A stretch of DNA of 64,000 nucleotides from Flavobacterium salmonis (GTDB lineage: Bacteria > Bacteroidota > Bacteroidia > Flavobacteriales > Flavobacteriaceae): contig NZ_CAIJDP010000088.1 in assembly GCF_903819435.1 (NCBI RefSeq), positions 62,001 to 126,000 on the forward strand. The letters run 5' to 3'. Shown piece after piece: positions 54,129-62,523 of this stretch; the first letter of the stretch is position 1, and each line of letters starts with the position of its first letter. The notes beneath the pieces are model-generated. The model worked only from the letters and a program-made list of their open reading frames with translations. It ran no database searches and was not told the DNA's origin. The position numbers and the translations under genes are program-made.

Positions 54129-55109
54129 TTACTTTAATAATTTTTCACCTTTTCCTATTATTTTAAAAGAAAAATATGCCACTATAACTTTACTCCAAAG
54201 CATCAAATAGTCCTTCTTAAAAAAAGTGAGTTTTTTAAGTAATTTAAAAAGACAAATTAAATCTGCTGTATTCGAAATCACAAAAGGCAAATATTTCATC
54301 ATCGATTTAAAATAATATAATCTTAATTCATTTGATAGCTTATCTCTCTTCTCTAATAATTCTATTAACCTAACGACACTATGCAAATGCGATACTTTCA
54401 ATACTGCCTTTTTTCTATTGTCAATATGCGAGGTTATATTATTTTCATGCTTCCTGTAATATGTCAGGTATGAATCAACAACTTTTAGGTTAGGATTTTC
54501 TAAAAGAATTCTTGCATAAAAATCGCCATCTTGTCCAGCAAGGAGTATTTCGTCAAAAAGAAGTTTTTGCGATTTCAAAAAAGACATTTTCCACATAACA
54601 TCTGGTAAATACCACGAAATCTTTAGTGTCAGGAAATCAACCAATGTATTTTGGGTTAAAAAAGTTCGATTCTCTCTACCAGTAATTTGAGTAACTGTTT
54701 CTTTGAACATCATTGTTTTAGAAATCACACCGTCTAAATTAGTTTTTTCTTGTAAAGTTGTTATTTTTTGAAGAATGAACTCAGGATGCATAATATCATC
54801 ACTGTCAAACCAATTAACAAATTCTCCCTGAGAAACTTCAAAACCATAATTTCTACAAGCATTTGCTCCTTTAATTCTGTTATCAGGGCGCTTGAATAAT
54901 CTAAATCTGGAATCCTTTTTTATAAAATCTGATATTATCTCAAATGAATGATCTGTCGAATGGTCATCTACTAATATGCATTCCCAGTTTTGAAAACTTT
55001 GAGAACCAATACTTTCAAGTGTTTCTAAAATCAAATGTTTCCTGTTATAAAATGGAATAATGATAGATACTAGTGGTTTCACGATTGTATTGCTTTTAAG
55101 ATCAAACAA
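54129..55109 (-). CDS. Glycosyltransferase family 2
   Basis: This 326-residue GT-A enzyme has VSIIIPFYNRKHLILETLES near residue 15, ILVDDHSTDHSFEII, and FVNWFDSDDIMHPEFI as the metal-binding block (DSDD). The start at 55109 makes the gene overlap the upstream GT4 gene by 31 bases, which is long for this locus. No later in-frame ATG before the first beta strand was found, so the overlap is probably real. Confidence 0.85.
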   Translation of the reverse strand: MFDLKSNTIVKPLVSIIIPFYNRKHLILETLESIGSQSFQNWECILVDDHSTDHSFEIISDFIKKDSRFRLFKRPDNRIKGANACRNYGFEVSQGEFVNWFDSDDIMHPEFILQKITTLQEKTNLDGVISKTMMFKETVTQITGRENRTFLTQNTLVDFLTLKISWYLPDVMWKMSFLKSQKLLFDEILLAGQDGDFYARILLENPNLKVVDSYLTYYRKHENNITSHIDNRKKAVLKVSHLHSVVRLIELLEKRDKLSNELRLYYFKSMMKYLPFVISNTADLICLFKLLKKLTFFKKDYLMLWSKVIVAYFSFKIIGKGEKLLK

Positions 55110-56197
55110 TCAAGAGTATCAATATGCTTTTTCATAGAAAAATATGTCCTAATATTTTCTTTGCCTCTCAAACCTAAAGAAATGGCATACTCTTTATCTC
55201 TCAGGATGATCTTCATATGCTCTGCCATTTTTTTTACATCATGTTCTTCAAATAAAAGACCTGTCTGGTTATCTGTAATGACTTCAGAAATACCTGCATG
55301 CCTAGATGCGATTACGGGTAAACCGGCAGCACTTGATTCTAAAATGGCTAATGGTGTTCCTTCCATATCGCCATTTTTTGCAGTAATAGAATGTTGAACA
55401 AAGGCTAAAGATTCGGTCAAATATTGCCCATATTTTTCGGGAGTAATAATGCCGTCAAACAAAACAGACTTCTCCAGTTGATAGTATTTACAAATATTTT
55501 CACAGGTTTCAAGTAAATTACCATCTCCTCCCATAATTAATTTAGCTTCCGGAAATTCACTTAATACTTCTTTAAAAGCCAGTAATGTATAATAAGGTGC
55601 TTTTTTATTTGTAAATCTTCCTACTGATATAAACTGCTGTTTACTAAAGTTAGGCTGACAATCTAAAAATAAATTGTTAGGTCCATAAATATTTTTAACT
55701 AATTTATCTCTTGGACAGCCCAGTTCAAGTAATTTCTCTTTCATTACCTCAGAAACAACTACAATATAAGTTGCATAATCAAATATTTGAGCATATTGTT
55801 TTTCGAATTCCTTTATTGTAGAATACATTGAAGCATCGTATCCATGAAAATGAACTATTAACGGAATTTTAGATTCTTTTATAACATCTATAAACAGTCC
55901 GGCTGTTGTTCCGTATTCAAAAAAAAGCAGATTAATGCCTTTTTTTTTCCATGAATTTAATAATGCCTTTTTTTCAGAATAAAATTTTTTCTTTAGCAGG
56001 AGATTCAAAAATTTACCATAAATTTTCTTTGCTCCTTTTAACAATATTCCTTCTCCTTCTAAAGTTAAGTTTGAAACCGATCCAAAATAATAATAAACTT
56101 TGCCTGACAAATGATTTTTATGCGCCTGGATAAAAGTTTCAGAGTATGCATTTTGTGAAGGTGAGATTATCGCTATTTTATTTTCTTGCAGTCCCAT
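55079..56197 (-). CDS. Glycosyltransferase family 4
   Basis: This 372-residue GT-B enzyme has FISVGRFTNKKAPYYTLLAF at the C-domain start, KLIMGGDGNLLETCE, and GDMEGTPLAILESSAAGLPVIA with the conserved glutamates. This set resembles the colanic-acid WcaL-type subgroup, which often reads MEGTP at the donor site. It overlaps the upstream methyltransferase gene by 20 bases and the downstream GT2 gene by 31. Confidence 0.87.
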   Translation of the reverse strand: MGLQENKIAIISPSQNAYSETFIQAHKNHLSGKVYYYFGSVSNLTLEGEGILLKGAKKIYGKFLNLLLKKKFYSEKKALLNSWKKKGINLLFFEYGTTAGLFIDVIKESKIPLIVHFHGYDASMYSTIKEFEKQYAQIFDYATYIVVVSEVMKEKLLELGCPRDKLVKNIYGPNNLFLDCQPNFSKQQFISVGRFTNKKAPYYTLLAFKEVLSEFPEAKLIMGGDGNLLETCENICKYYQLEKSVLFDGIITPEKYGQYLTESLAFVQHSITAKNGDMEGTPLAILESSAAGLPVIASRHAGISEVITDNQTGLLFEEHDVKKMAEHMKIILRDKEYAISLGLRGKENIRTYFSMKKHIDTLDCLILKAIQS

Positions 56198-56879
56198 ATA
56201 ATCCAGTTATCATTTGTCCTTCGTTAAATTTTACCTGACCAGGTTTATCTTTTTTTAATAATATTTTAATCAATGGTTTTATTAACAGGGTTGCTATCTT
56301 TCTTTTATTTTTAGATAATGAACTTCTTTTTACCCATAATCCCAGCATTTGTGCCATTGCTGCATGCCATCCTCCTGTTGCTTTAATCTGAAGATTTGTA
56401 AAACCTGCTTTTTTTAAATGTCTTTCAAGTGAAAATGGAGTGTATCGATACTCATCATGGGGAACTTCGTGCAAATTCCATAAAAAAGGGACCGTGAAAA
56501 AAAACACCCCATTTGGTTTTAAAACCCGAAAAACTTCCTTCAATACAATTTCCGGTTCAGGACAATGCTCTAAAACTTCTGTTCCAAAGGCACATTCAAA
56601 ACTGTTATTGTCAAATGGCATTACAACACCATCCCATGTATAATCTGGCTTTACCAAATTATCATAAATTAATGCATTTTCAATATCTAATCCTGTGTAA
56701 TTTAAGACTTGACTATTTTCGAGAATAAATTTTTCGTATGGCTTTTTACCGCATCCAATATCCAGAATATGACCCGAAAACAGGTTTATATTTGATTTTA
56801 AAGCATTAAAAATTGCTTTGCGAATACAATAAGTATCTAAATTACTATTATTGAGCTCTATTTTTGTAAAATTATCCAT
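56178..56879 (-). CDS. SAM-dependent methyltransferase, class I
   Basis: In this 233-residue cytoplasmic protein motif I reads GHILDIGCGKKPYEKFI (about 36-52), the following acidic strand is YTGLDIENA, and FECAFGTEVLEHCPEPEIVL is motif IV of the methyltransferase-11 type. It may methylate a sugar of the glycan or its lipid carrier. A 57-base gap separates it from the upstream GT2 gene, one of the few gaps in the block. Confidence 0.83.
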   Translation of the reverse strand: MDNFTKIELNNSNLDTYCIRKAIFNALKSNINLFSGHILDIGCGKKPYEKFILENSQVLNYTGLDIENALIYDNLVKPDYTWDGVVMPFDNNSFECAFGTEVLEHCPEPEIVLKEVFRVLKPNGVFFFTVPFLWNLHEVPHDEYRYTPFSLERHLKKAGFTNLQIKATGGWHAAMAQMLGLWVKRSSLSKNKRKIATLLIKPLIKILLKKDKPGQVKFNEGQMITGLYGTARK

Positions 56880-56936
56880 TAATTTGTTAAAATCTTTTTA
56901 TCAATTATTTTATTCATAATTTTTGAGCCATAAGCC

Positions 56937-57755
56937 CTACTTTAATTTTAAAAATTTAAGCCCTTTACTTATATATAGTTTTAGATATTCATAGCGATGA
57001 TAATTTATCATTTTATCTAATTCATTCTGATACGAATTACTAAAATGAGTTTTAAAAAATCTAAAAAGCTTAATATTTTTTTTATGATAATTTTTTAATG
57101 ACAAAATTGAAGTAACGCCATTTTCATTTTTTCGATAAACTCCCATTTCTCCTTCAATTCGTTTAAGTCTGCCTTTCGAAGCAACTAATGAAAACAAAGC
57201 TCTGTCACCACTTAAAACCTTCTCAAACCAATCTGGAATTTGCAAAAATTCTTTTCGGAACACGAACGAGCAGGTATGAAAAAGTGCCGTTTTAGAAAAA
57301 GTGTCTTTAAGTTCAAAATCATTTTTTTCATATACTCGCCAAGGTTGTGGTTTAAAATTTGGAATCATCTCATTAATCATAATTACATTATGAAAACAAC
57401 CTGAATAATCTTTGTTATTATCTAAAAAATCAATTTGTTTTTGAAGCTTATTTTTGTCTGTCCAATAATCATCTCCCTCACAGAGTGCTATATATTCGCC
57501 GGAACACTCTTTCAAAGCAAAAATAAAATTTGGCATTACTCTTAGATTACTAGGATGCAAAAAATATCGAATACAATTTCCTTTAGGATGTGATGCTATT
57601 ATACTTCTGATCACCTCATCAGTACCATCTGGAGAGTGATCATTTGCAATTATGAGTTCAAAATCAAAATTTGTTTTTTGCATCAAAATACTTTCTATTG
57701 CCTCGCGAATGTAATTTTCATGCTTATAGGTAATCATGCAGACACTAACCTTCAT
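56937..57755 (-). CDS. Glycosyltransferase family 2
   Basis: This 272-residue GT-A enzyme has VSVCMITYKHENYIREAIES at the start, LIIANDHSPDGTDEVI, and YIALCEGDDYWTDKNKLQKQ (about 91-110), where EGDDYW is the metal-binding motif of a common GT2 subgroup in capsule clusters. The start overlaps the acetyltransferase gene by 11 bases. The substrate is unknown. Confidence 0.88.
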   Translation of the reverse strand: MKVSVCMITYKHENYIREAIESILMQKTNFDFELIIANDHSPDGTDEVIRSIIASHPKGNCIRYFLHPSNLRVMPNFIFALKECSGEYIALCEGDDYWTDKNKLQKQIDFLDNNKDYSGCFHNVIMINEMIPNFKPQPWRVYEKNDFELKDTFSKTALFHTCSFVFRKEFLQIPDWFEKVLSGDRALFSLVASKGRLKRIEGEMGVYRKNENGVTSILSLKNYHKKNIKLFRFFKTHFSNSYQNELDKMINYHRYEYLKLYISKGLKFLKLK

Positions 57756-58404
57756 AATAAAAATCTAATGGTGCTATTTCTTTTTTAAAACTTGCAGGAT
57801 TTCCTGCTACCATACAATTATCAGGAACATTTTTAGTTACTATAGATCCGGCTGCTACAAGAACATTTTTACCTATGGAAACATCTGGCAAAATAACAGC
57901 TCCACTGCCAATGTGGGAAAATGAACCAATTTCACATCTGCCTAGTAAAGTAGCATTTGGCGAAATTTCAACAAAATCTCCTATCAAAACATCGTGAGTT
58001 ACAATGACATTATAATAAACAATACACCCTTTACCCAAACGAACACCATTAGAAATTATAGCTCCCTGCAAAATGTTATTTCCAGCGCCAATGGAAACAT
58101 CAAAATTTCCTATTTGAGCTAATGGACTAATTGTAGATGATAAGTTCCCTCCCAAAGCCTCAAAAGTATCTTTTATCTGTTTTCTCAAAATAGGCTTTCC
58201 GATTCCTATAGTGAACGAGGAGTCTGTAGTCTGAAAATATTCTTGAGCTTCTTGTTTAGAATGAAGTATTTTGAATTTTTTAAATAAAAAATCAGGCGCA
58301 TTTAAGGTTATGTCATCATAAAATACAACATTCTCTAAATCATTTTTATGATAAAATGTTTCTAACACCTCTTTAGCAAAACCTTTTGCACCTATTATAA
58401 GCAT
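57745..58404 (-). CDS. Sugar N/O-acetyltransferase, PglD/NeuD family
   Basis: This 219-residue enzyme has an N-terminal Rossmann-like sugar-nucleotide domain (LIIGAKGFAKEVLETFY, about 1-85) and a C-terminal left-handed beta-helix. The catalytic histidine is H137 in YYNVIVTHDVLIGDFVEISP, as in PglD. It overlaps the aminotransferase gene by 10 bases, so the pair most likely makes an acetamido sugar such as a 4-acetamido-4,6-dideoxyhexose. A NeuD-like role in O-acetylating sialic acid is an alternative. Confidence 0.85.
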   Translation of the reverse strand: MLIIGAKGFAKEVLETFYHKNDLENVVFYDDITLNAPDFLFKKFKILHSKQEAQEYFQTTDSSFTIGIGKPILRKQIKDTFEALGGNLSSTISPLAQIGNFDVSIGAGNNILQGAIISNGVRLGKGCIVYYNVIVTHDVLIGDFVEISPNATLLGRCEIGSFSHIGSGAVILPDVSIGKNVLVAAGSIVTKNVPDNCMVAGNPASFKKEIAPLDFYYEG

Positions 58405-59474
58405 AAACTTTTATTAATTACTGCAACAATTTGTTCCAATTCTGATTCTTTTATTCCAACATATAATGGCAAACACAATATTCTGGAAGAAATACTTTCA
58501 CTAATAGGCATTTCTGCCTTATTGATGTAGTTTATTGTATTTAATGAAGGATAAAAATATCTTCTGGGATAAATTGAAACTTTGTTGAGATGAGTCTGAA
58601 CATTTAATAAATCAGTTTCAGTATTAAATACAACAGGGTAATAACTGTAATTCCAGGTTGTATTTTCTCTAAGTTGTATTTTTTTAATTTTATTTTTATC
58701 CAAATTTGCATTATAATACTCTACCACTTTTTTTCTTTCATCCAGAATATAATCTAAGTAAGGAAATACAGCTAAACCCATGGCTGCCTGAAGCTCAGAA
58801 ATTTTCCCATTTATTCCTAAACCATAAAAATCAAGTTCTCCTTTATGTCCAAAATTATGCGAATAATATAATTTCTGAAATAATTTCTCGTCTTTACAGA
58901 ACAAAGCTCCCCCCTCTGCAGTATGAAAAAGTTTTGTAGCATGAAAGCTTACAGTACTAACATCTCCATATTCAAAAATACTTTTTTGTTTATATTTTAC
59001 ACCAAAACAATGAGCAGCATCGTAAATTATTTTTAAGTTGTGCTTCTGAGCAATCCTTTCGATAGCTTCTACATCACAGGGATTACCAAAAACATGTGTG
59101 GCTAATATTGCCTTTGTTTTTGAAGTAATTGCTGCTTCAATTTTAGTTTCGTCAATAGTAAAATACTCAGGATGGATATCAACAAAAATTGGGGTACAAT
59201 TTTCCCATATTATTGCGGCAGAAGTAGCAACATAACTAAACGGAGTGGTAATAATTTCGCTATTTTCTCCTAAAATTTTTACTGCTATTTGTAATGGAAC
59301 AGTTCCGTTACTAGTTATTAAAATTGAAGAAACATCTAGATACGACTTTAATTTAGTTTCTAACTCTAAAACGAGTTTACCTCTATTTGTAAGCCATTGC
59401 GTAGCCCAAACATCATTTAGAATTTCATCGTATTCATTTTTTGGAGGTAAGAATGTTTTAGTTACGTTAATCAT
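58395..59474 (-). CDS. DegT/DnrJ/EryC1/StrS sugar aminotransferase (VioA-like)
   Basis: This 359-residue PLP-dependent enzyme turns a keto-sugar nucleotide into an amino sugar. The PLP lysine is K181 in STVSFHATKLFHTAEGG, and the aspartate that holds the pyridine nitrogen is D152 in IIYDAAHCFG. The start MINVTKTFLPPKNEYDEIL and the WLTNRG segment resemble VioA/FdtB-type enzymes that act on dTDP-4-keto-6-deoxyglucose-like substrates. This is a judgement from memory. The neighbouring acetyltransferase would act next. Confidence 0.88.
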   Translation of the reverse strand: MINVTKTFLPPKNEYDEILNDVWATQWLTNRGKLVLELETKLKSYLDVSSILITSNGTVPLQIAVKILGENSEIITTPFSYVATSAAIIWENCTPIFVDIHPEYFTIDETKIEAAITSKTKAILATHVFGNPCDVEAIERIAQKHNLKIIYDAAHCFGVKYKQKSIFEYGDVSTVSFHATKLFHTAEGGALFCKDEKLFQKLYYSHNFGHKGELDFYGLGINGKISELQAAMGLAVFPYLDYILDERKKVVEYYNANLDKNKIKKIQLRENTTWNYSYYPVVFNTETDLLNVQTHLNKVSIYPRRYFYPSLNTINYINKAEMPISESISSRILCLPLYVGIKESELEQIVAVINKSLCL

Positions 59475-60264
59475 TTTTTTTTGCTATGTACAATACACTT
59501 TTTTTATTTATACCATATTTTTTAAATATTGCCTCACCAAAATATTCAACATCTAATTCATCTAATTCAAAACCAACAGATCTAATACGATTAATAAAAT
59601 CTTTTTTGCTATAGAGTCTTTCGTGATCATCTTGCCCAAAATATTTCCAGCGTTCAGTTATTGTATACTCTCTATTTTTTTCTGCCTCAATAGATTCTTC
59701 TAATCCCAGATTAATGGGAGCCATTAAAATAGCAACTCCCCCTTTTTTCAAAACCCTATATATTTCAGTTACTGCTTTCATATCGTCTTTTACATGTTCT
59801 AAAACGTGAGAACATATAACCAAATCCCATGTTCCATCAGGATAAAGTGTCATATTTTGGATATCAACAATATCATCAACACCTTGCATATATAAGTCGG
59901 CTGAACGATAATCCATTTGATTTATATAACCATTTAGATAATTTTTAAAATGTTCAGTTGGTGCAATATCCAAAACTTTAATTTTAGACTTGCCCTTTTT
60001 GAAAAATTCATTCAAGTATAGAGCATATAATCTGGAACGATCTGAGGCCGAACAATTGGCGCAAGAATATTCAAAAATATTTAAAGTTTCGAATAAAAAA
60101 ATAGAATGAATAAATCCTGCATCATCGAATGCTCTAAGATATTTTTCTGATAATTTATTTAATTTTACTTTCTCTTTATTACAAACTGAGCAAGAGAAAT
60201 TTCCTTTTTTCGAAGACTTTATAATACTTTTTATTTTTTTTAAAATATGAATCATCCTTAACAT
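59467..60264 (-). CDS. SAM-dependent methyltransferase with zinc-ribbon-like N-terminus
   Basis: The start at 60264 (MLRMIHILKKIKS) overlaps the ABC ATPase stop by 7 bases, like its neighbours. An in-frame ATG at 60315 would overlap by 58 bases and is disfavoured. The protein (265 residues) has cysteine pairs CSVC and YSCANC (about 26-70). A methyltransferase core follows, with KVLDIAPTEHFKNYL (motif I lacks the usual GxGxG) and WDLVICSHVLEHVKDD (motif IV). It may modify the glycan end or cap it before export, as seen next to some Wzm/Wzt pairs; that is inference. Confidence 0.78.
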   Translation of the reverse strand: MLRMIHILKKIKSIIKSSKKGNFSCSVCNKEKVKLNKLSEKYLRAFDDAGFIHSIFLFETLNIFEYSCANCSASDRSRLYALYLNEFFKKGKSKIKVLDIAPTEHFKNYLNGYINQMDYRSADLYMQGVDDIVDIQNMTLYPDGTWDLVICSHVLEHVKDDMKAVTEIYRVLKKGGVAILMAPINLGLEESIEAEKNREYTITERWKYFGQDDHERLYSKKDFINRIRSVGFELDELDVEYFGEAIFKKYGINKKSVLYIAKKND

Positions 60265-61526
60265 TTTTTTATATTCCAATTCATCATTGCTTGAGGTCTC
60301 ACGGTTCCAATCCATTTTCCATACCAGGAAACATCTCTTTTTTCTTCTAAAAATGAAATCTCCAATACATTATATTCATTACAAAGTGGTTTTGAAGTAT
60401 CTTCAACTAATAAAACTCTAATCGAATATGTATCTGTGTTCATTAAATTGGCGGGTATAGTTGTGGTGATGCAAAATTGACCATTTCCGCATGCATATGA
60501 ATCAGATACTACATTAAAAACAGGTACTTCTGCACTTGAATATAACACAAGGCTTATATTTAAATTTCTTGTTATGGTATCAAAATTTTCAATCATAAAT
60601 TCAAGCACTAAATCCTGATTAATAAATATTGATTTTTGATTAGTCCTCGCTTTTACACTAATTAATTTAGACAATTGATCTCCAGGAGCAGTTTCAAACG
60701 TCCACGTTTTTTCCAAAATATTGTTTCTCTTTTCAACTTTTAAATATTCGTCAATAGTCTCTTCAGGTGAACCCGAAAAAACAAACTTTCCTTTGTCTAT
60801 TAATATGGCTCTTGTACATAAGCTTTTTACTGCGGCCATGTTATGACTTACAAACAAAACAGTTCTGCCTTCGCCTTTAGCAATATCTTTCATTTTTCCA
60901 ATAGCTTTTTTCTGAAATTCAGCATCTCCAACCGCTAAAACTTCGTCCACTACTAATATTTCAGGTTCTAAAAAAGCGGCTACGGCAAAAGCTAATCGTA
61001 CAGTCATTCCACTACTATACCTTTTTACAGGTGTATCAATATAACGTTCACAACCAGAAAATTCAATAATTTCGTCAAGCTTTGAGGTAATTTCATTTTT
61101 AGTCATACCAAGAATAGCTCCATTAAGATAGATGTTTTCGCGACCTGTCATTTCGGAATGGAAACCCGTTCCAACCTCTAACAAAGAAGCTATTCGTCCT
61201 CTTGATTTAATAGTCCCCCCGGATGGAGCAGTAACTTTGGACAATATTTTCAACAAAGTTGATTTTCCAGCACCATTTTTACCAATAATACCTAATACTT
61301 CTCCTCTCTCAACATCAAAATCAATATTTTGTAATGCCCAGACATAATCACTGGTTCCTTTAGTCGATCTGTCATTAGTATCACCTATAGTTAAATAAGG
61401 ATCTTCTTTCCCTCGAACTTTATGCCACCATCTATTTAAGTCATGACTCAAAGTACCTGTCCCAATTTGTCCTAATCGGTATTGTTTAGAAACATTTTCT
61501 ACTTTTAAAATAATATCTTTTTCCAC
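60258..61526 (-). CDS. Wzt-like polysaccharide ABC exporter ATPase
   Basis: This 422-residue ATPase drives export of a lipid-linked glycan. An N-terminal insertion (about 20-62) precedes Walker A GKNGAGKST (82-90). The signature is RYSSGMTVRLAFA, Walker B is ILVVDEVLAVGD and the switch histidine is in VLFVSHNM. The C-terminal extension (about 270-422) is a Wzt_C-type beta-sandwich, which in O9a and similar systems binds the glycan end and sets specificity. It pairs with the permease gene 31 bases upstream. Confidence 0.92.
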   Translation of the reverse strand: MEKDIILKVENVSKQYRLGQIGTGTLSHDLNRWWHKVRGKEDPYLTIGDTNDRSTKGTSDYVWALQNIDFDVERGEVLGIIGKNGAGKSTLLKILSKVTAPSGGTIKSRGRIASLLEVGTGFHSEMTGRENIYLNGAILGMTKNEITSKLDEIIEFSGCERYIDTPVKRYSSGMTVRLAFAVAAFLEPEILVVDEVLAVGDAEFQKKAIGKMKDIAKGEGRTVLFVSHNMAAVKSLCTRAILIDKGKFVFSGSPEETIDEYLKVEKRNNILEKTWTFETAPGDQLSKLISVKARTNQKSIFINQDLVLEFMIENFDTITRNLNISLVLYSSAEVPVFNVVSDSYACGNGQFCITTTIPANLMNTDTYSIRVLLVEDTSKPLCNEYNVLEISFLEEKRDVSWYGKWIGTVRPQAMMNWNIKKC

Positions 61527-61557
61527 AATTAACTGTTATTAATAAATTATTAGAAGA

Positions 61558-62421
61558 CTAAACAGTGTCAATAAAACTTTTTTCAGTTTTATTAAACATT
61601 AAAAGCCCCAGAAAAAATATAATTATGGTTACTATAAAAGTATATATTAGACCTAAAGGAGATATATGTCCAACATTTAAGAGCATATAACGCGAGGTTT
61701 CAATAATATAAGCTAATGGATTATATGCTACAATCCACCCATACTGAGGCAATTTTGCTTTAATTAATTCTATAGGATACATTACCGCAGAAACATACAT
61801 TAGCAATTGTATACTAAAACCTATTAAATAACTAAAATCTCTATATTTCGTGACTAAAGAGGAGATCAGCATTCCTAATCCGAGGCCTAAAATTCCTATC
61901 AGCAAGATTAGAAACGGCAAAAATACAACTGCAACATTTAAAGAAACTAAAGCGCCACTCGTGTAATAGTAAATATAAAAGATTATAAAAATCAGGAATT
62001 GAATACCTAATTTTATTAAATTGGAAATCACAATTGAAAGCGGTGTTATAATTCTTGGGAAATAAACTTTTCCGAAGATTCCCGCATTGGCTTTAAATGT
62101 ATCTGAAGTACTTGTTAAACAAGATGTAAAGTAATTCCATACAGTTATTCCGGCAAGATTAAACAAAAACGCAGGTACCTTTCCTGTATCAATCCCAGCA
62201 ACATTATTAAAAATAATAGTATAAGTTAGCGAGGTTAATAAAGGCTGAATAAGATACCAAAGTGGTCCTAAAACTGTTTGTTTATAAACTGTAATTACAT
62301 CTCGTTTTACAAATAGCAACAATAAATCTCTATATTGCCATATTTCTTTAAAATTAAGAGCGAAAAAATTATTTTTTGGTGTTATTTCAAACAACCAATC
62401 TTTATTATCAATATTATTCAT
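61558..62421 (-). CDS. Wzm-like polysaccharide ABC exporter permease
   Basis: This 287-residue ABC-2 type inner-membrane permease has six predicted helices. The cytoplasmic N-terminal WQYRDLLLLFVKRDVITVYK, the LGPLWYLIQPLLTSLTYTII stretch and the C-terminal WIVAYNPLAYIIETSRYMLL match the TagG/Wzm family. Together with Wzt it would move the undecaprenyl-linked glycan across the membrane. A hairpin lies in the 102-base gap upstream, so the exporter may have its own promoter. Confidence 0.9.
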   Translation of the reverse strand: MNNIDNKDWLFEITPKNNFFALNFKEIWQYRDLLLLFVKRDVITVYKQTVLGPLWYLIQPLLTSLTYTIIFNNVAGIDTGKVPAFLFNLAGITVWNYFTSCLTSTSDTFKANAGIFGKVYFPRIITPLSIVISNLIKLGIQFLIFIIFYIYYYTSGALVSLNVAVVFLPFLILLIGILGLGLGMLISSLVTKYRDFSYLIGFSIQLLMYVSAVMYPIELIKAKLPQYGWIVAYNPLAYIIETSRYMLLNVGHISPLGLIYTFIVTIIIFFLGLLMFNKTEKSFIDTV

Positions 62422-62462
62422 TTCATAAATTAACAGGGTTTTTACCCATTCAAAAAAAGATT

Positions 62463-62498
62463 AAAAAAGCAAAAGGCGTTTTTTTATAAAAACACCTT
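62463..62498 (-). terminator. Terminator- or attenuator-like hairpin before the exporter genes
   Basis: In the minus-strand RNA, AAGGUGUUUUU pairs with AAAAACGCCUU (one G-U pair) around a 4-base loop, followed by a U-rich tail. It sits between the dehydratase and exporter genes. Confidence 0.5.
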
Positions 62499-62523
62499 CC
62501 ATATTTACTATATAATAAACATT

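Noticed and set aside
60265..60315. Longer start of the methyltransferase gene next to the ABC ATPase
   Set aside because: It needs a 58-base overlap with the ATPase gene, while the ATG at 60264 gives a 7-base overlap like the rest of the locus.
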